This document shows positions 8,976 through 17,106 of a stretch of 64,000 nt of DNA, piece by piece (within the stretch, counting starts at the first letter, position 1; every line of letters begins with the position of its first letter). The stretch spans positions 1 to 64,000 of the forward strand of contig JAABSX010000004.1 of the NCBI GenBank assembly GCA_011390205.1, in the 5' to 3' direction. The translations under genes and the position numbers were made by a program. Source of the stretch: Microscillaceae bacterium (GTDB taxonomy: Bacteria; Bacteroidota; Bacteroidia; Cytophagales; Microscillaceae). The notes beneath the pieces are model-generated. The model was not told the DNA's origin and did no database searches. It was given only the letters and a program-made list of their open reading frames with translations.

Positions 8976-10154
8976 TTAGAAAATAAATCCTGCTATAAGC
9001 CCCAAAAAAATTAAAAGAGGTGGAGGTGCTTTGGTAAATTCTAAAATCAAAATGGTGGTAATGATAATCACAATGCTGATGATGCTCCCACTCAAAGGTA
9101 TAAACAAAAGCAAAGCTGCTGCCACCACCAAGCCAGAACTTGCGGCATGGATGCCCTCTAATGAAGCCTTAACCACCCGATACTTTTTGAGCTGCTCCCA
9201 AAAACGGATGACAAAGAAAATCAAGAATATACCTGGCAAAAATATCCCTACTGCCGACACAAAGGCCCCCAAAATCTGCCCCCAAATGCCATAAGAACGC
9301 ATAGACAATGTCCCGATAAAAGAGGTAAATGAAAAAACAGGGCCTGGCACTAGCTGAGCAAGACCATAACCCGATAAAAACTCATCTGCCGAAAGGTAAT
9401 GCTTAAATTGTACGAACTCTGTGAAAAGCACGGGTATCAGTACTTGACCCCCACCAAAAATAAAACTACCATTCCGATAAAAATTTTCGAACAAACGCAC
9501 AGGAAGTGATTTGGTAAGCCCACCAAGAATGGCAGCCAAAAGTGCTACACCTACAAAAAGTACAAAATTACCCCAGCGAATCTTAATCTTTTTATCAGGC
9601 TCTTTCTCTTGTCGCCTAAAATTAAATGCCGTAACAAGCCCCCCTCCTACCACTACCAAAGGAAAAACCCAAGGTGAGCTAAACCAATAAGCTGCCAAAG
9701 TAGAAATACTCATCAGCACAAAACCCGTGTATGTATTGACCACGAGGCGTATGATTCTAAAAGCCGCATACGCCACCAAACCCACAGCAATAGGCTGCAC
9801 AAAACGAAAAAAATCAAGCGAAATGCTTTGATTGTCAAAATAAGAAAAGCCCAAGCCAAAGACGGTCATCATCGTAACGGCAGGCAAGCACCAAATCAAG
9901 AGGGTAAGATAAGCAAGTGTAGGCCCTCCTATCTTAAAACCCAGTGCCACAATGGTCTGCGTAGAAGAAGGGCCTGGCAGTATCTGGCAAAGGGCATTCA
10001 ACTCCATAAAATCTTTTTCGGAGAGGTAAGCTCTTTTTTTGACAAACATATCTATAAACAAAGCAATATGCACCTGAGGCCCGCCAAAAGCCATGATGGA
10101 TAGCCACGCCACATCTTTCAAGAAAATGTAATTGCGGATTTTTTTAATTTGCAT
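8976..10154 (-). CDS. chrA: Chromate transporter ChrA (two-domain CHR family)
   Basis: 392 aa, polytopic inner-membrane protein with two homologous CHR halves. The first has FGGPQVHIALF and LCQILPGPSSTQ (residues about 22-65); the second has FGGGQVLIPVLF and GLAQLVPGPVFSF (about 232-280). This long-chain ChrA form exports chromate, lowering cellular chromate taken up by sulfate transporters. The gene starts 29 bp after the stop of the 2OG-Fe(II) oxygenase on the same strand, so it is the second gene of a likely operon. No ChrB regulator is present. The real substrate in this organism may differ. Confidence 0.92.
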   Translation of the reverse strand: MQIKKIRNYIFLKDVAWLSIMAFGGPQVHIALFIDMFVKKRAYLSEKDFMELNALCQILPGPSSTQTIVALGFKIGGPTLAYLTLLIWCLPAVTMMTVFGLGFSYFDNQSISLDFFRFVQPIAVGLVAYAAFRIIRLVVNTYTGFVLMSISTLAAYWFSSPWVFPLVVVGGGLVTAFNFRRQEKEPDKKIKIRWGNFVLFVGVALLAAILGGLTKSLPVRLFENFYRNGSFIFGGGQVLIPVLFTEFVQFKHYLSADEFLSGYGLAQLVPGPVFSFTSFIGTLSMRSYGIWGQILGAFVSAVGIFLPGIFLIFFVIRFWEQLKKYRVVKASLEGIHAASSGLVVAAALLLFIPLSGSIISIVIIITTILILEFTKAPPPLLIFLGLIAGFIF

Positions 10155-10183
10155 AATTACTTAGTTTGCCGCTAAGATACGCA

Positions 10184-11155
10184 CTATTTTTTCAAACCAA
10201 TCTCAGCGAGGCGTTGGTCTAAAAACTGCCCTGCCGTAATGTCTTCATATTGCTTCGGATTTTGCTCATCAGTGCAAGCTTCCAAGCAGCTCAAATCCAT
10301 CTCAGCGTGAGGGTGCATAAAGAAAGGAATAGAATAACGAGAAGTATGCATTTTTTCACGAGGGGGGTTCACTACCCTGTGTATGGTAGATTTTAATTTG
10401 TTATTGGTCAGCCGCTCAAGCATATCGCCCACATTGACCACAATCTGCTCGGGCAAGGCCGTTACAGAAACCCACTTGCCATCTTTTCTCAAAATCTGTA
10501 AACCTTCGGCACTGGCACCCATGAGCAAAGTAATGAGGTTAATATCTCCATGCTCGGCAGCACGCACTGCATCTTCTGGCACTTCATCGGGGTTTTCAAT
10601 GGGGTAATAATGTATGGCCCTCAAGATGCTGTTGCCATTCTTGACTTTATCATCAAAATAGTTTTCTTCTAAGCCAAGATACAAAGCAATGGCTCTTAAG
10701 ATTTCTTTGCCCGTATTCTCAAGGGTGCGGTAAGCTTCTAGGCTTACCTCTTTCATGTGTTCTATTTCATCTGCAAATACATTCTCAGGGTAGTCAAATT
10801 GGCTGACATCTTCTGGCGCTACAGACTGCCCCACGTGAAAAAACTCTTTCAAATCACCTGTGGAGCGTCCTTTTGCGTGTTCTTTGCCTTTGCCTGTATA
10901 ACCTCTCTGCCCAGCGATGTCTGGCACTTCATACTTATATTTGAGGGAGTCGGATTGCTCAAAAAACTGCTGGTATGTATCATATAATTGGGCAACCAGT
11001 TGGTCTCTAAGTCCATGGTTTTTGATAGCTACAAAACCGATTTTCTCAAAAGCATCTCCGAGCTTGTTCACAAATTCTTGTTTGTGTGCTAGATTTCCTG
11101 AGGTAAATTCGGCAAGGTCTAAGGATGGTATATTGTCAAAGTTTGTATCAAACAT
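10184..11155 (-). CDS. 2-oxoglutarate/Fe(II) oxygenase, isopenicillin N synthase-like
   Basis: 323 aa, cytoplasmic. An N-terminal DIOX_N region (about 8-130) precedes the jelly-roll oxygenase core. Iron ligands are His202 and Asp204 (EHGDINLITLL) and His259 (STIHRVV). The 2-oxoglutarate-binding Arg273 and Ser275 are in HTSRYSIPFF. Full length for the family and all key residues intact, so it should be an active dioxygenase. Substrate unknown; such genes are often annotated by default as flavonol synthase or IPNS. Upstream gene of the likely operon with chrA. Confidence 0.9.
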   Translation of the reverse strand: MFDTNFDNIPSLDLAEFTSGNLAHKQEFVNKLGDAFEKIGFVAIKNHGLRDQLVAQLYDTYQQFFEQSDSLKYKYEVPDIAGQRGYTGKGKEHAKGRSTGDLKEFFHVGQSVAPEDVSQFDYPENVFADEIEHMKEVSLEAYRTLENTGKEILRAIALYLGLEENYFDDKVKNGNSILRAIHYYPIENPDEVPEDAVRAAEHGDINLITLLMGASAEGLQILRKDGKWVSVTALPEQIVVNVGDMLERLTNNKLKSTIHRVVNPPREKMHTSRYSIPFFMHPHAEMDLSCLEACTDEQNPKQYEDITAGQFLDQRLAEIGLKK

Positions 11156-11619
11156 AATCTTATGGTTTAGGGAGTGAATAACTATTGGGTTCAGTATTTA
11201 TTTTTAGGGTAATTGATTTTTATAATGCAAATTAAGCAAATAACTCTCTGTGATACAATTTCTCTGTTGGCTTATCTCAAGATTACAGACAAAAATACCC
11301 AATAAATTTAAACAAATTCTTTGTCTAAAAAGATATTTCTGGCTAAGAAAAGGATAAGTTTTCAAGTTCTGCGTATTTTTGAATTTAAGACGAACGCATC
11401 AAGTCATAAGAAAAAGCAAGAATACACTCGTGGCAGCAAAGTAATCAGATACAAACTACTGTAAATGTTTTCTAGAATTAAATTTGTCTTACATCATGCT
11501 TTCAGACCATCCTGAGCTTGCAAAGGAGCTGAACACTACACTTAGGTAAGTTTTCTTACCTCGTTTGGAGGTGGTAATTCAAGAGAAACACATAACAACA
11601 CACAAAAACCTATACTATT
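11156..11619. other. Intergenic region upstream of nuoH, 464 bp
   Basis: No convincing gene. The only structure noted is a perfect small hairpin, AGGTAAG/CTTACCT with a TTTT loop, at 11544-11561, about 59 bp before the nuoH start and without a T-run, so more likely a leader element than a terminator. An 83-codon frame from 11565 is out of frame with nuoH and is rejected. Confidence 0.5.
11544..11561 (+). promoter_or_regulatory. Perfect hairpin in the nuoH leader
   Basis: A 7-bp perfect inverted repeat (11544-11550 with 11555-11561) around a four-T loop, in the untranslated region before nuoH. No U-tract follows. It could be an operator or an mRNA leader hairpin; function unproven. Confidence 0.35.
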
Positions 11620-12723
11620 TTGATAGCATTTTTATTTTTTCTTCCTTTTGTAGCACTTTTTGCCCTTTTGGGTGTGTACGCAGAGCGCAAGGTGTCGGCA
11701 TATATCCAAGACCGTATGGGGCCGATGGAAGTAGGCTACGGAGGGATTTTGCAGACCCTTGCAGATATTTTAAAGCTATTGATGAAGGAAGACATCGTGC
11801 CACAGGTAGCCGATAAACGCCTGTTCAAATTAGCTCCTTTGATTATTTTTGTAGCGGTCTTTGCGGGCTTTGCTACCATCCCTGTTACGCCCACTGTGAT
11901 AGGCTCGGCAGTGAATGTGGGTGTTTTTTATCTTTTGGCGATTGTTTCACTAGACATCATCGGGATTTTGATGGCGGGCTGGGCTTCTAATAGCAAATAC
12001 CCGCTCTTGGGTGCGATGCGTGCCATTGCACAGATTATTTCGTATGAAATTCCGATTGGCTTGATTATCTTGGCAGTAGTGATGATTAGCCAAAGCCTTG
12101 ATTTACAGAATATTAGCTATCAGCAAGGCATTTGGATACAAGCCCACCCTGCACACAACACAAGCCAAAATTACCTCTTCGGACTTAAGGCCACAGGCAT
12201 AGACATTACCCATGTTGGTGGAGTATTGACTTGGAATATTTTTAGAATGCCTTTGCTGATGGTCGGTTTTGTGATTTATTTCATTGCTTCTTTGGCAGAG
12301 TGTAATCGTGCCCCTTTTGATATTCCTGAGGCAGAGTCAGAGTTGATTGGAGGCTACCATACAGAGTATTCGGGTTTGCGCTGGGCATTTGTGATGCTTG
12401 CCGAATATGGGATGATGCTTTTGGTGAGTTTTCTGGGCGTAATTTTATTTTTGGGTGGCTGGAATACCCCCTTCCCCAATATAGGCTCTTTGGCACTGGC
12501 AGACTGGACAAGTGGTGCACCTGGCACGGTCTATGGTACGATGACAGGTATTTTTTGGGTGTTTATCAAGACTTTTGTACTGGTGTTCTTTCAGATGGTA
12601 GCTCGCTGGACATACCCACGCCTGCGTGTAGACCAGCTTATGTATCTATGCTGGAAAGTCTTGATTCCTTTTTCTTTGTTTATCTTGTTTGTCTGTGGTT
12701 TGTGGCGTTTAGGAATGGTCTAA
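11620..12723 (+). CDS. nuoH: NADH-quinone oxidoreductase subunit H (complex I)
   Basis: 367 aa with about eight membrane helices. Signatures: YAERKVSAYIQDRMGP, GGILQTLADILKLLMKEDI, MRAIAQIISYEIPIGL and ECNRAPFDIPEAESELIGGY (E-rich quinone-site loop). NuoH joins the hydrophilic arm to the proton-pumping arm. There is no ATG near the N-terminus: after an in-frame TAA at 11593 the only starts are ATT at 11617 and TTG at 11620, so TTG is used here; the protein is then just slightly short at the N-terminus. No other nuo gene is in the window, so complex I genes must be split in this genome. Confidence 0.92.
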   Translation: MIAFLFFLPFVALFALLGVYAERKVSAYIQDRMGPMEVGYGGILQTLADILKLLMKEDIVPQVADKRLFKLAPLIIFVAVFAGFATIPVTPTVIGSAVNVGVFYLLAIVSLDIIGILMAGWASNSKYPLLGAMRAIAQIISYEIPIGLIILAVVMISQSLDLQNISYQQGIWIQAHPAHNTSQNYLFGLKATGIDITHVGGVLTWNIFRMPLLMVGFVIYFIASLAECNRAPFDIPEAESELIGGYHTEYSGLRWAFVMLAEYGMMLLVSFLGVILFLGGWNTPFPNIGSLALADWTSGAPGTVYGTMTGIFWVFIKTFVLVFFQMVARWTYPRLRVDQLMYLCWKVLIPFSLFILFVCGLWRLGMV

Positions 12724-12842
12724 GGCTAAATACTGTAGTTTTTTTGCTGTGGTTTTGGTAAATTTTAAAGCTATTTGTATCTTTCCAAAAAAGAGATACA
12801 CCAAACCTAGCCACGAAGTCTATCCACTAAAATTTATGAATT

Positions 12843-13301
12843 ATGAACGGTCAAAAACCTCTACAAACACTTCAAATCATCCATTTTGCTATGCTCTCAG
12901 GGCAGGTAATGTTTGCGGGTGTTTTATTTTTTTTGAGAGATGAAATCACCATAACCCAGACTGATGATGAATTGGCAAACCTGTTCAAAATACTTGTGCC
13001 TGTTCTTGGCTTTGGAGGGCTTTTGGGTGGAAATTTTGTATTTAAGTCCTTCATGAAAAAAGCCCTCACTTCCGAAAATATTGGTAAAAAAATGGATACC
13101 TACAGAGTGGCTTTTCTTATTAGGTCTGCACTTTTAGAAGGTCCTAGCTTGTTTACTTTGGTTGCTTTTTTACTCACAAGTGATGTCTTCTTTATAGGCT
13201 TTGCGATCATCCTTATGGTGATATTTACCTTCCTACGCCCTACAGCAGCAGGCATTATCCAAGATTTGGAGCTAAGCGGAGAAGAACGCAATGCCGTGTA
13301 G
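12843..13301 (+). CDS. Small four-helix membrane protein, unknown function
   Basis: 152 aa with four hydrophobic segments (about 16-32, 48-64, 92-108 and 112-130). A conserved-looking stretch with FRSALLEGPSL-like character (LIRSALLEGPSLF) precedes helix 3. I recall similar short membrane proteins in Bacteroidota without a known role. It lies 120 bp after nuoH on the same strand; a link to respiration is possible but unsupported. An overlapping frame from 12749 is rejected because it lacks membrane character. Confidence 0.7.
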   Translation: MNGQKPLQTLQIIHFAMLSGQVMFAGVLFFLRDEITITQTDDELANLFKILVPVLGFGGLLGGNFVFKSFMKKALTSENIGKKMDTYRVAFLIRSALLEGPSLFTLVAFLLTSDVFFIGFAIILMVIFTFLRPTAAGIIQDLELSGEERNAV

Positions 13302-13315
13302 TGATTGAATTTATC

Positions 13316-13669
13316 TTAGCGTTCTCTTAGATAAAACACCCAAAAAGCAATCGAGAACAGCAAATGCAACACCCCTGCAGGCAGTTGGTCTTTGAGCTCT
13401 AAACCATTGATAAACTGACTTGCCATAATCCCTGTATGAAACAAAGCCAAAAGTAAAAGACCTTGCACTAGAAATGCATGCTCATGTATATTCAGCAACA
13501 GCCGAAGACCCATAAGGCCAAACACCAAAGCCGCTACCCCATACATCCGAATTAAATACAATGTAACAGGCTCTGCACCCACAAAAAGAGGAATCACCTC
13601 AGGCACAAAAATAAAAATTAGCCCAAAAATAGCCTCTACCAAAAAGTGCAATAGAAGTAATACTTTCAT
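13316..13669 (-). CDS. Small membrane protein, unknown function
   Basis: 117 aa with four predicted hydrophobic helices (about 3-25, 38-60, 65-82 and 95-113) and no catalytic motif. The layout resembles DUF4345-like or DoxX-like four-helix proteins, but no firm family match can be made. It converges with the preceding plus-strand gene (14 bp apart). Confidence 0.65.
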   Translation of the reverse strand: MKVLLLLHFLVEAIFGLIFIFVPEVIPLFVGAEPVTLYLIRMYGVAALVFGLMGLRLLLNIHEHAFLVQGLLLLALFHTGIMASQFINGLELKDQLPAGVLHLLFSIAFWVFYLRER

Positions 13670-14045
13670 TTATCTTAGATTTAATTGTCTTTTACTGTGA
13701 GCGAAGTTAGACATTATTTATAAATACACCAATACCTAATTTTATATCTCCATCAAATCATCTATTTGGCAGCCCCAAAAGTTTTTCTAAAAAAAAATAA
13801 AAATAAATCATGCCTTTTTTATACGAAGCTGAAAATAAGATTAAAACAAGATTATTATAGAATAATTACCCTATATATTGTAACTATTCCAATAATAAAG
13901 TTACCTATGCTGATGGCTATCCCATTACTATTTATCTATTTTGTTTACTATTATTAATCAATTCCTAAACAAAAAATAAAGTTAGCAAGTTGTAGCAGCA
14001 TAATTTGTTTTACTTTTTCTATCTATAACTAAACTCTTTAATTTT
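13670..14045. other. Intergenic region upstream of the rhodopsin gene, 376 bp
   Basis: Very AT-rich. It must contain the rhodopsin promoter. TAATTTG at 14001-14007 is one base short of the TAnnTTTG consensus and has no clear -33 partner, so I do not call it. A 63-codon frame at 13766-13957 has no family features and is rejected. Confidence 0.5.
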
Positions 14046-14798
14046 ATGACTACAGGCAACTTTTTATCACTACTCTTAGCCGCCGATTTAAAAGAGGGGG
14101 ACTACGTAGGTTTCACATTTTTTGTCGGCTTCATGGCTATGACTGCCGCCTCTGTGTTTTTCTTCTTTGAAAGCACACGTATGGAAGGCAAATGGAAAAC
14201 TTCTTTGTTGGTGTCTGGCTTGATTACATTCATCGCAGCTGCACACTATTGGTACATGCGTGATTACTGGATTGCTAACCAGACCTCACCTACTTCATTC
14301 CGTTACATAGACTGGACATTGACTGTGCCTTTGATGTGCGTTGAGTTTTACCTTATCCTAAAATCATTCGGAGCAAAAATTGACTTATTATGGAAAATGA
14401 TAGGTTACTCTGTGTTGATGCTGGTAGCAGGTTATCTTGGTGAGACAGTTTACCGTGATAACAGTGTACTTTGGGGTTTTATCTCAACAATAGGTTACGT
14501 AGGTATTTTGTATGAAGTATGGTTAGGTTCTGCAAAAAAGTTGTCACAAAATTCAAACGATCCTATCCTACAGGCTGCATTCACTACTTTGGCGTGGTTT
14601 GTATTGGTAGGTTGGGCTATCTATCCTATCGGTTATATGGCTATTGAAACAGATGGTTGGTTACGCAATGTAATTCCACTTGCAAGCTTAGATTTGATTT
14701 ATAACCTTGGTGATGCCGTAAACAAAATCGGTTTTGGTCTAGTAATCTACAGCCTAGCTGTAAACTCTATGGAGAAGCAGAAAAAAGCAAACGCTTAA
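14046..14798 (+). CDS. Proteorhodopsin-type light-driven proton pump
   Basis: 250 aa, seven-helix retinal protein. Helix C reads RYIDWTLTVPLMCVE, giving the DTE motif of outward proton pumps: Asp89 (Schiff-base counter-ion), Thr93, Glu100 (proton donor). Met97 at the spectral-tuning position predicts green absorption. His67 in helix B is the partner of the counter-ion as in proteorhodopsin. Lys227 in helix G (GDAVNKIGFG) carries retinal, with Asp223 four residues before. Helix E has WGFISTIG with Gly144 at the position of bacteriorhodopsin Trp138 and xanthorhodopsin Gly156, which could leave room for a carotenoid antenna. The retinal-forming genes follow directly. Confidence 0.96.
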   Translation: MTTGNFLSLLLAADLKEGDYVGFTFFVGFMAMTAASVFFFFESTRMEGKWKTSLLVSGLITFIAAAHYWYMRDYWIANQTSPTSFRYIDWTLTVPLMCVEFYLILKSFGAKIDLLWKMIGYSVLMLVAGYLGETVYRDNSVLWGFISTIGYVGILYEVWLGSAKKLSQNSNDPILQAAFTTLAWFVLVGWAIYPIGYMAIETDGWLRNVIPLASLDLIYNLGDAVNKIGFGLVIYSLAVNSMEKQKKANA

Positions 14799-14823
14799 TT
14801 TTGAAATTATTGAAATATCATCT

Positions 14824-14860
14824 ATAGACTATCTTTCTAATCAGAAGGGTAGTCTATTTT
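14824..14860 (+). terminator. Hairpin between rhodopsin and lycopene cyclase genes
   Basis: Arms 14824-14833 and 14848-14857 pair over 10 bp with one G-U, loop of 14 nt, followed by TTTT. It lies 26 bp past the rhodopsin stop. It could terminate the rhodopsin message fully or partly, allowing more pump than cyclase to be made. Confidence 0.55.
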
Positions 14861-14916
14861 CAGATTATCTCTACTGAATAATCCTTGAAATTACTCCATT
14901 CCAAAACCCTACTGAC

Positions 14917-16134
14917 ATGGCTAAGTTTGACATTCTCATCACTGGCGCAGGTGCAGCAGGTCTGAGTCTTGCGTATCATCTTTCTAAAAGTGATTTGTCT
15001 AACAAAAGAATACTTTTATTAGACAAAGACAGCAAGCATACCAATGACCGTACTTGGTGTTTTTGGTCAGATGAAACACCCAACTTTAAATCAGCAAGGG
15101 AGGTCTTTTGGGATAAACTTTCATTTAGTGGGGAAAACTTTGACAAAACCAGCCTTATTCATCCTTACCGCTATTATCATATCAAAGGACTTGATTTTTA
15201 CAATGAACTGAAAGCACACCTTGCTTACTTCCCCAACATCGAATTTAGGCAGGAGTCAGTCCAAAAAATAAATACACACAAAGAAATCACAGAGGTCTAT
15301 ACCGAGCAAAACAGGTATGAGGCTGCATGGGTTTTCAACAGTATTCCTCAGTTTAGCCCTGCCTTTCCGCTGCCAGAAGACACTGTAAAGCAGTATTTTA
15401 AAGGCTATTTTATCAAAACACAAAAAGATTTTTTTACAAAAGATACGGCAAAGCTGATGGATTTCTCTATGAATACTGTATCTGGTGAAATCAAGTTCTT
15501 TTATGTCTTGCCTTACCACTCCAGAGAGGCACTGGTAGAGTGTACGGTATTGAGCAAAAACAGAGAAAATCCAGAAGAATATCGCTCAGGTTTAGAAGTT
15601 TATATCCAAGAAAAGCTAGGCATCCAAGATTACGAAATCTTAGAGGAAGAAAAAGGAATTATTCCGATGACTACAAAGCCCATGCCCTCTAAATCTTCAG
15701 AGCGTGTATTTCATATTGGTACAGCAGGCGGCATGACGAAGCCTAGCAGTGGCTATACCTTCAGAAATATTCAAAAATCTTCTCTAGCATTCGTCAAAAA
15801 ATGGCAAAGCAATTACGAAAATCCTCCTGCAGACTTTGGGAAGATAAACAAACGTTTTAAGTTTTATGACAGCTTGTTGCTGCACATCATCAAGTATCAG
15901 CCTCAGCAATTTCAGCAGATTATGGAAGCCTTATTTCAAAAAAATGAGATGCACAAGGTACTCAAATTTTTGGACGAAGAAACACACTGGACAGAGGACA
16001 TGCAATTATTTATGAATCTGCCTTGGAAACCCTTTTTGAATGTACTTTATGAACAAAATTTATCTTGGCTTACATCAGGCAGGCGAAATCAAAATTGGAC
16101 TGGTCTCCCTTTGGGTGATACTTCTCACGGCTAG
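14917..16134 (+). CDS. crtY: Lycopene beta-cyclase (CrtY family)
   Basis: 405 aa FAD-dependent protein. The N-terminus has the dinucleotide fold ITGAGAAGLSLAYHLS (residues 8-23), followed by NDRTWCFW (about 43-50), the lycopene cyclase signature. The later GTAGGMTKPSSGYTFRNIQ matches the substrate-binding region of the family. It cyclises lycopene to beta-carotene, the precursor cleaved by the neighbouring Blh. The last 30 or so residues overlap the blh gene in another frame and have no recognisable family features. Located 118 bp after the rhodopsin gene behind a possible attenuator. Confidence 0.92.
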   Translation: MAKFDILITGAGAAGLSLAYHLSKSDLSNKRILLLDKDSKHTNDRTWCFWSDETPNFKSAREVFWDKLSFSGENFDKTSLIHPYRYYHIKGLDFYNELKAHLAYFPNIEFRQESVQKINTHKEITEVYTEQNRYEAAWVFNSIPQFSPAFPLPEDTVKQYFKGYFIKTQKDFFTKDTAKLMDFSMNTVSGEIKFFYVLPYHSREALVECTVLSKNRENPEEYRSGLEVYIQEKLGIQDYEILEEEKGIIPMTTKPMPSKSSERVFHIGTAGGMTKPSSGYTFRNIQKSSLAFVKKWQSNYENPPADFGKINKRFKFYDSLLLHIIKYQPQQFQQIMEALFQKNEMHKVLKFLDEETHWTEDMQLFMNLPWKPFLNVLYEQNLSWLTSGRRNQNWTGLPLGDTSHG

Positions 16135-17005
16135 TTTGGGTGTCTTCTCCTTGCTTTTTGAAGTAAATCCCAGCACTGAGATAAGTCTTTTTATTTTGCT
16201 GATGCTCATTCTAGGGATTCCACACGGGGCGACAGACCACCTTGTATTTTTTTCTAGACACCGTGTATCCTCTAGGTTTGACTGGCTGCGGTTTTTAGGG
16301 CTATATTTGGGTATTATGTTGGGTTACAGTTTGGCTTGGTATTTTTTTCCTGTAGCTTGTTTTATTGGTTTTTTGTTGTTTTCAGCCTATCACTTTGGCC
16401 AGTCACAGCTTCACTACCTTTCTATCCCCGAAAACTCTTGGCTCAAAATCCTGCTTTACCTTGTCTGGGGGGCACTTGTATTGCTGTTGATATTGGGCTT
16501 CCATGCAGACCAAAGTCTGTCCATTCTTGAAAACACACCTTTTTTGGGTCTGATGAGTCAAGTATTTTTGTGGCTATTGCCTTTGTGTCTGTCTAGTATG
16601 GCACTGCTTTTATTTGGGTTTTTGCTGGCTTACCTTAGTGATGAGATTCACCTGAAGCAAATCGGGCAAGAGTTAGGGCTTTTGCTGCTGATTGTATTTT
16701 TATGTTGGAGTACTTCTCTGCTATGGTCGTTTGCAATTTATTTTGCACTTTGGCACAGCTTACAGACCATAGAGCAAGAAATAAAAGTATTTCGCCAAAA
16801 ATTTTCCAAAGAATATAATTGGAAGAACTATGTACAAGATGCACTCATTTTTTCACTCATGAGCTTTATAGGGATTGGATTAATACTCGGCACACTGCAT
16901 TTTCTTGGTTTAGAAATATCTAGTTTGCTTTTTTCATTTTTTGTAATGATTTCTATCCTCACTGCTCCACATGCTTGGTTAATTGGAGGCATTTACCAAA
17001 AATAA
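16040..17005 (+). CDS. blh: Beta-carotene 15,15'-dioxygenase, Brp/Blh family
   Basis: 321 aa, polytopic membrane protein that splits beta-carotene into two retinals for the rhodopsin. Conserved His motifs of the family are visible: GIPHGATDH, SAYHFGQSQLHY, ALWHSLQTIEQE and TAPHAWLIGGIY near the C-terminus; these hold the iron. The start lies inside crtY: ATG 16040 (or ATG 16049) gives an 86-95 bp overlap. No later start precedes the first membrane helix, so the overlap is real. With crtY and the rhodopsin this makes a compact phototrophy cassette. Confidence 0.93.
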   Translation: MYFMNKIYLGLHQAGEIKIGLVSLWVILLTASLGVFSLLFEVNPSTEISLFILLMLILGIPHGATDHLVFFSRHRVSSRFDWLRFLGLYLGIMLGYSLAWYFFPVACFIGFLLFSAYHFGQSQLHYLSIPENSWLKILLYLVWGALVLLLILGFHADQSLSILENTPFLGLMSQVFLWLLPLCLSSMALLLFGFLLAYLSDEIHLKQIGQELGLLLLIVFLCWSTSLLWSFAIYFALWHSLQTIEQEIKVFRQKFSKEYNWKNYVQDALIFSLMSFIGIGLILGTLHFLGLEISSLLFSFFVMISILTAPHAWLIGGIYQK

Positions 17006-17106
17006 TCACAATTTGTGTTTAAGCACAAAACCATCTACAAATTTACTTTTCACAGTCATTATGACTAACTTTGTTTTTCTCATTTTTTAGGATTTAAAGT
17101 AAATAT

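Noticed and set aside
11565-11816. 83-codon frame before and within nuoH
   Set aside because: Different frame from nuoH, no family features, and it overlaps the strongly conserved nuoH start region.
13766-13957. 63-codon frame upstream of the rhodopsin gene
   Set aside because: AT-driven composition (Lys, Ile, Tyr), no motif, no usable start context; it occupies the promoter region.
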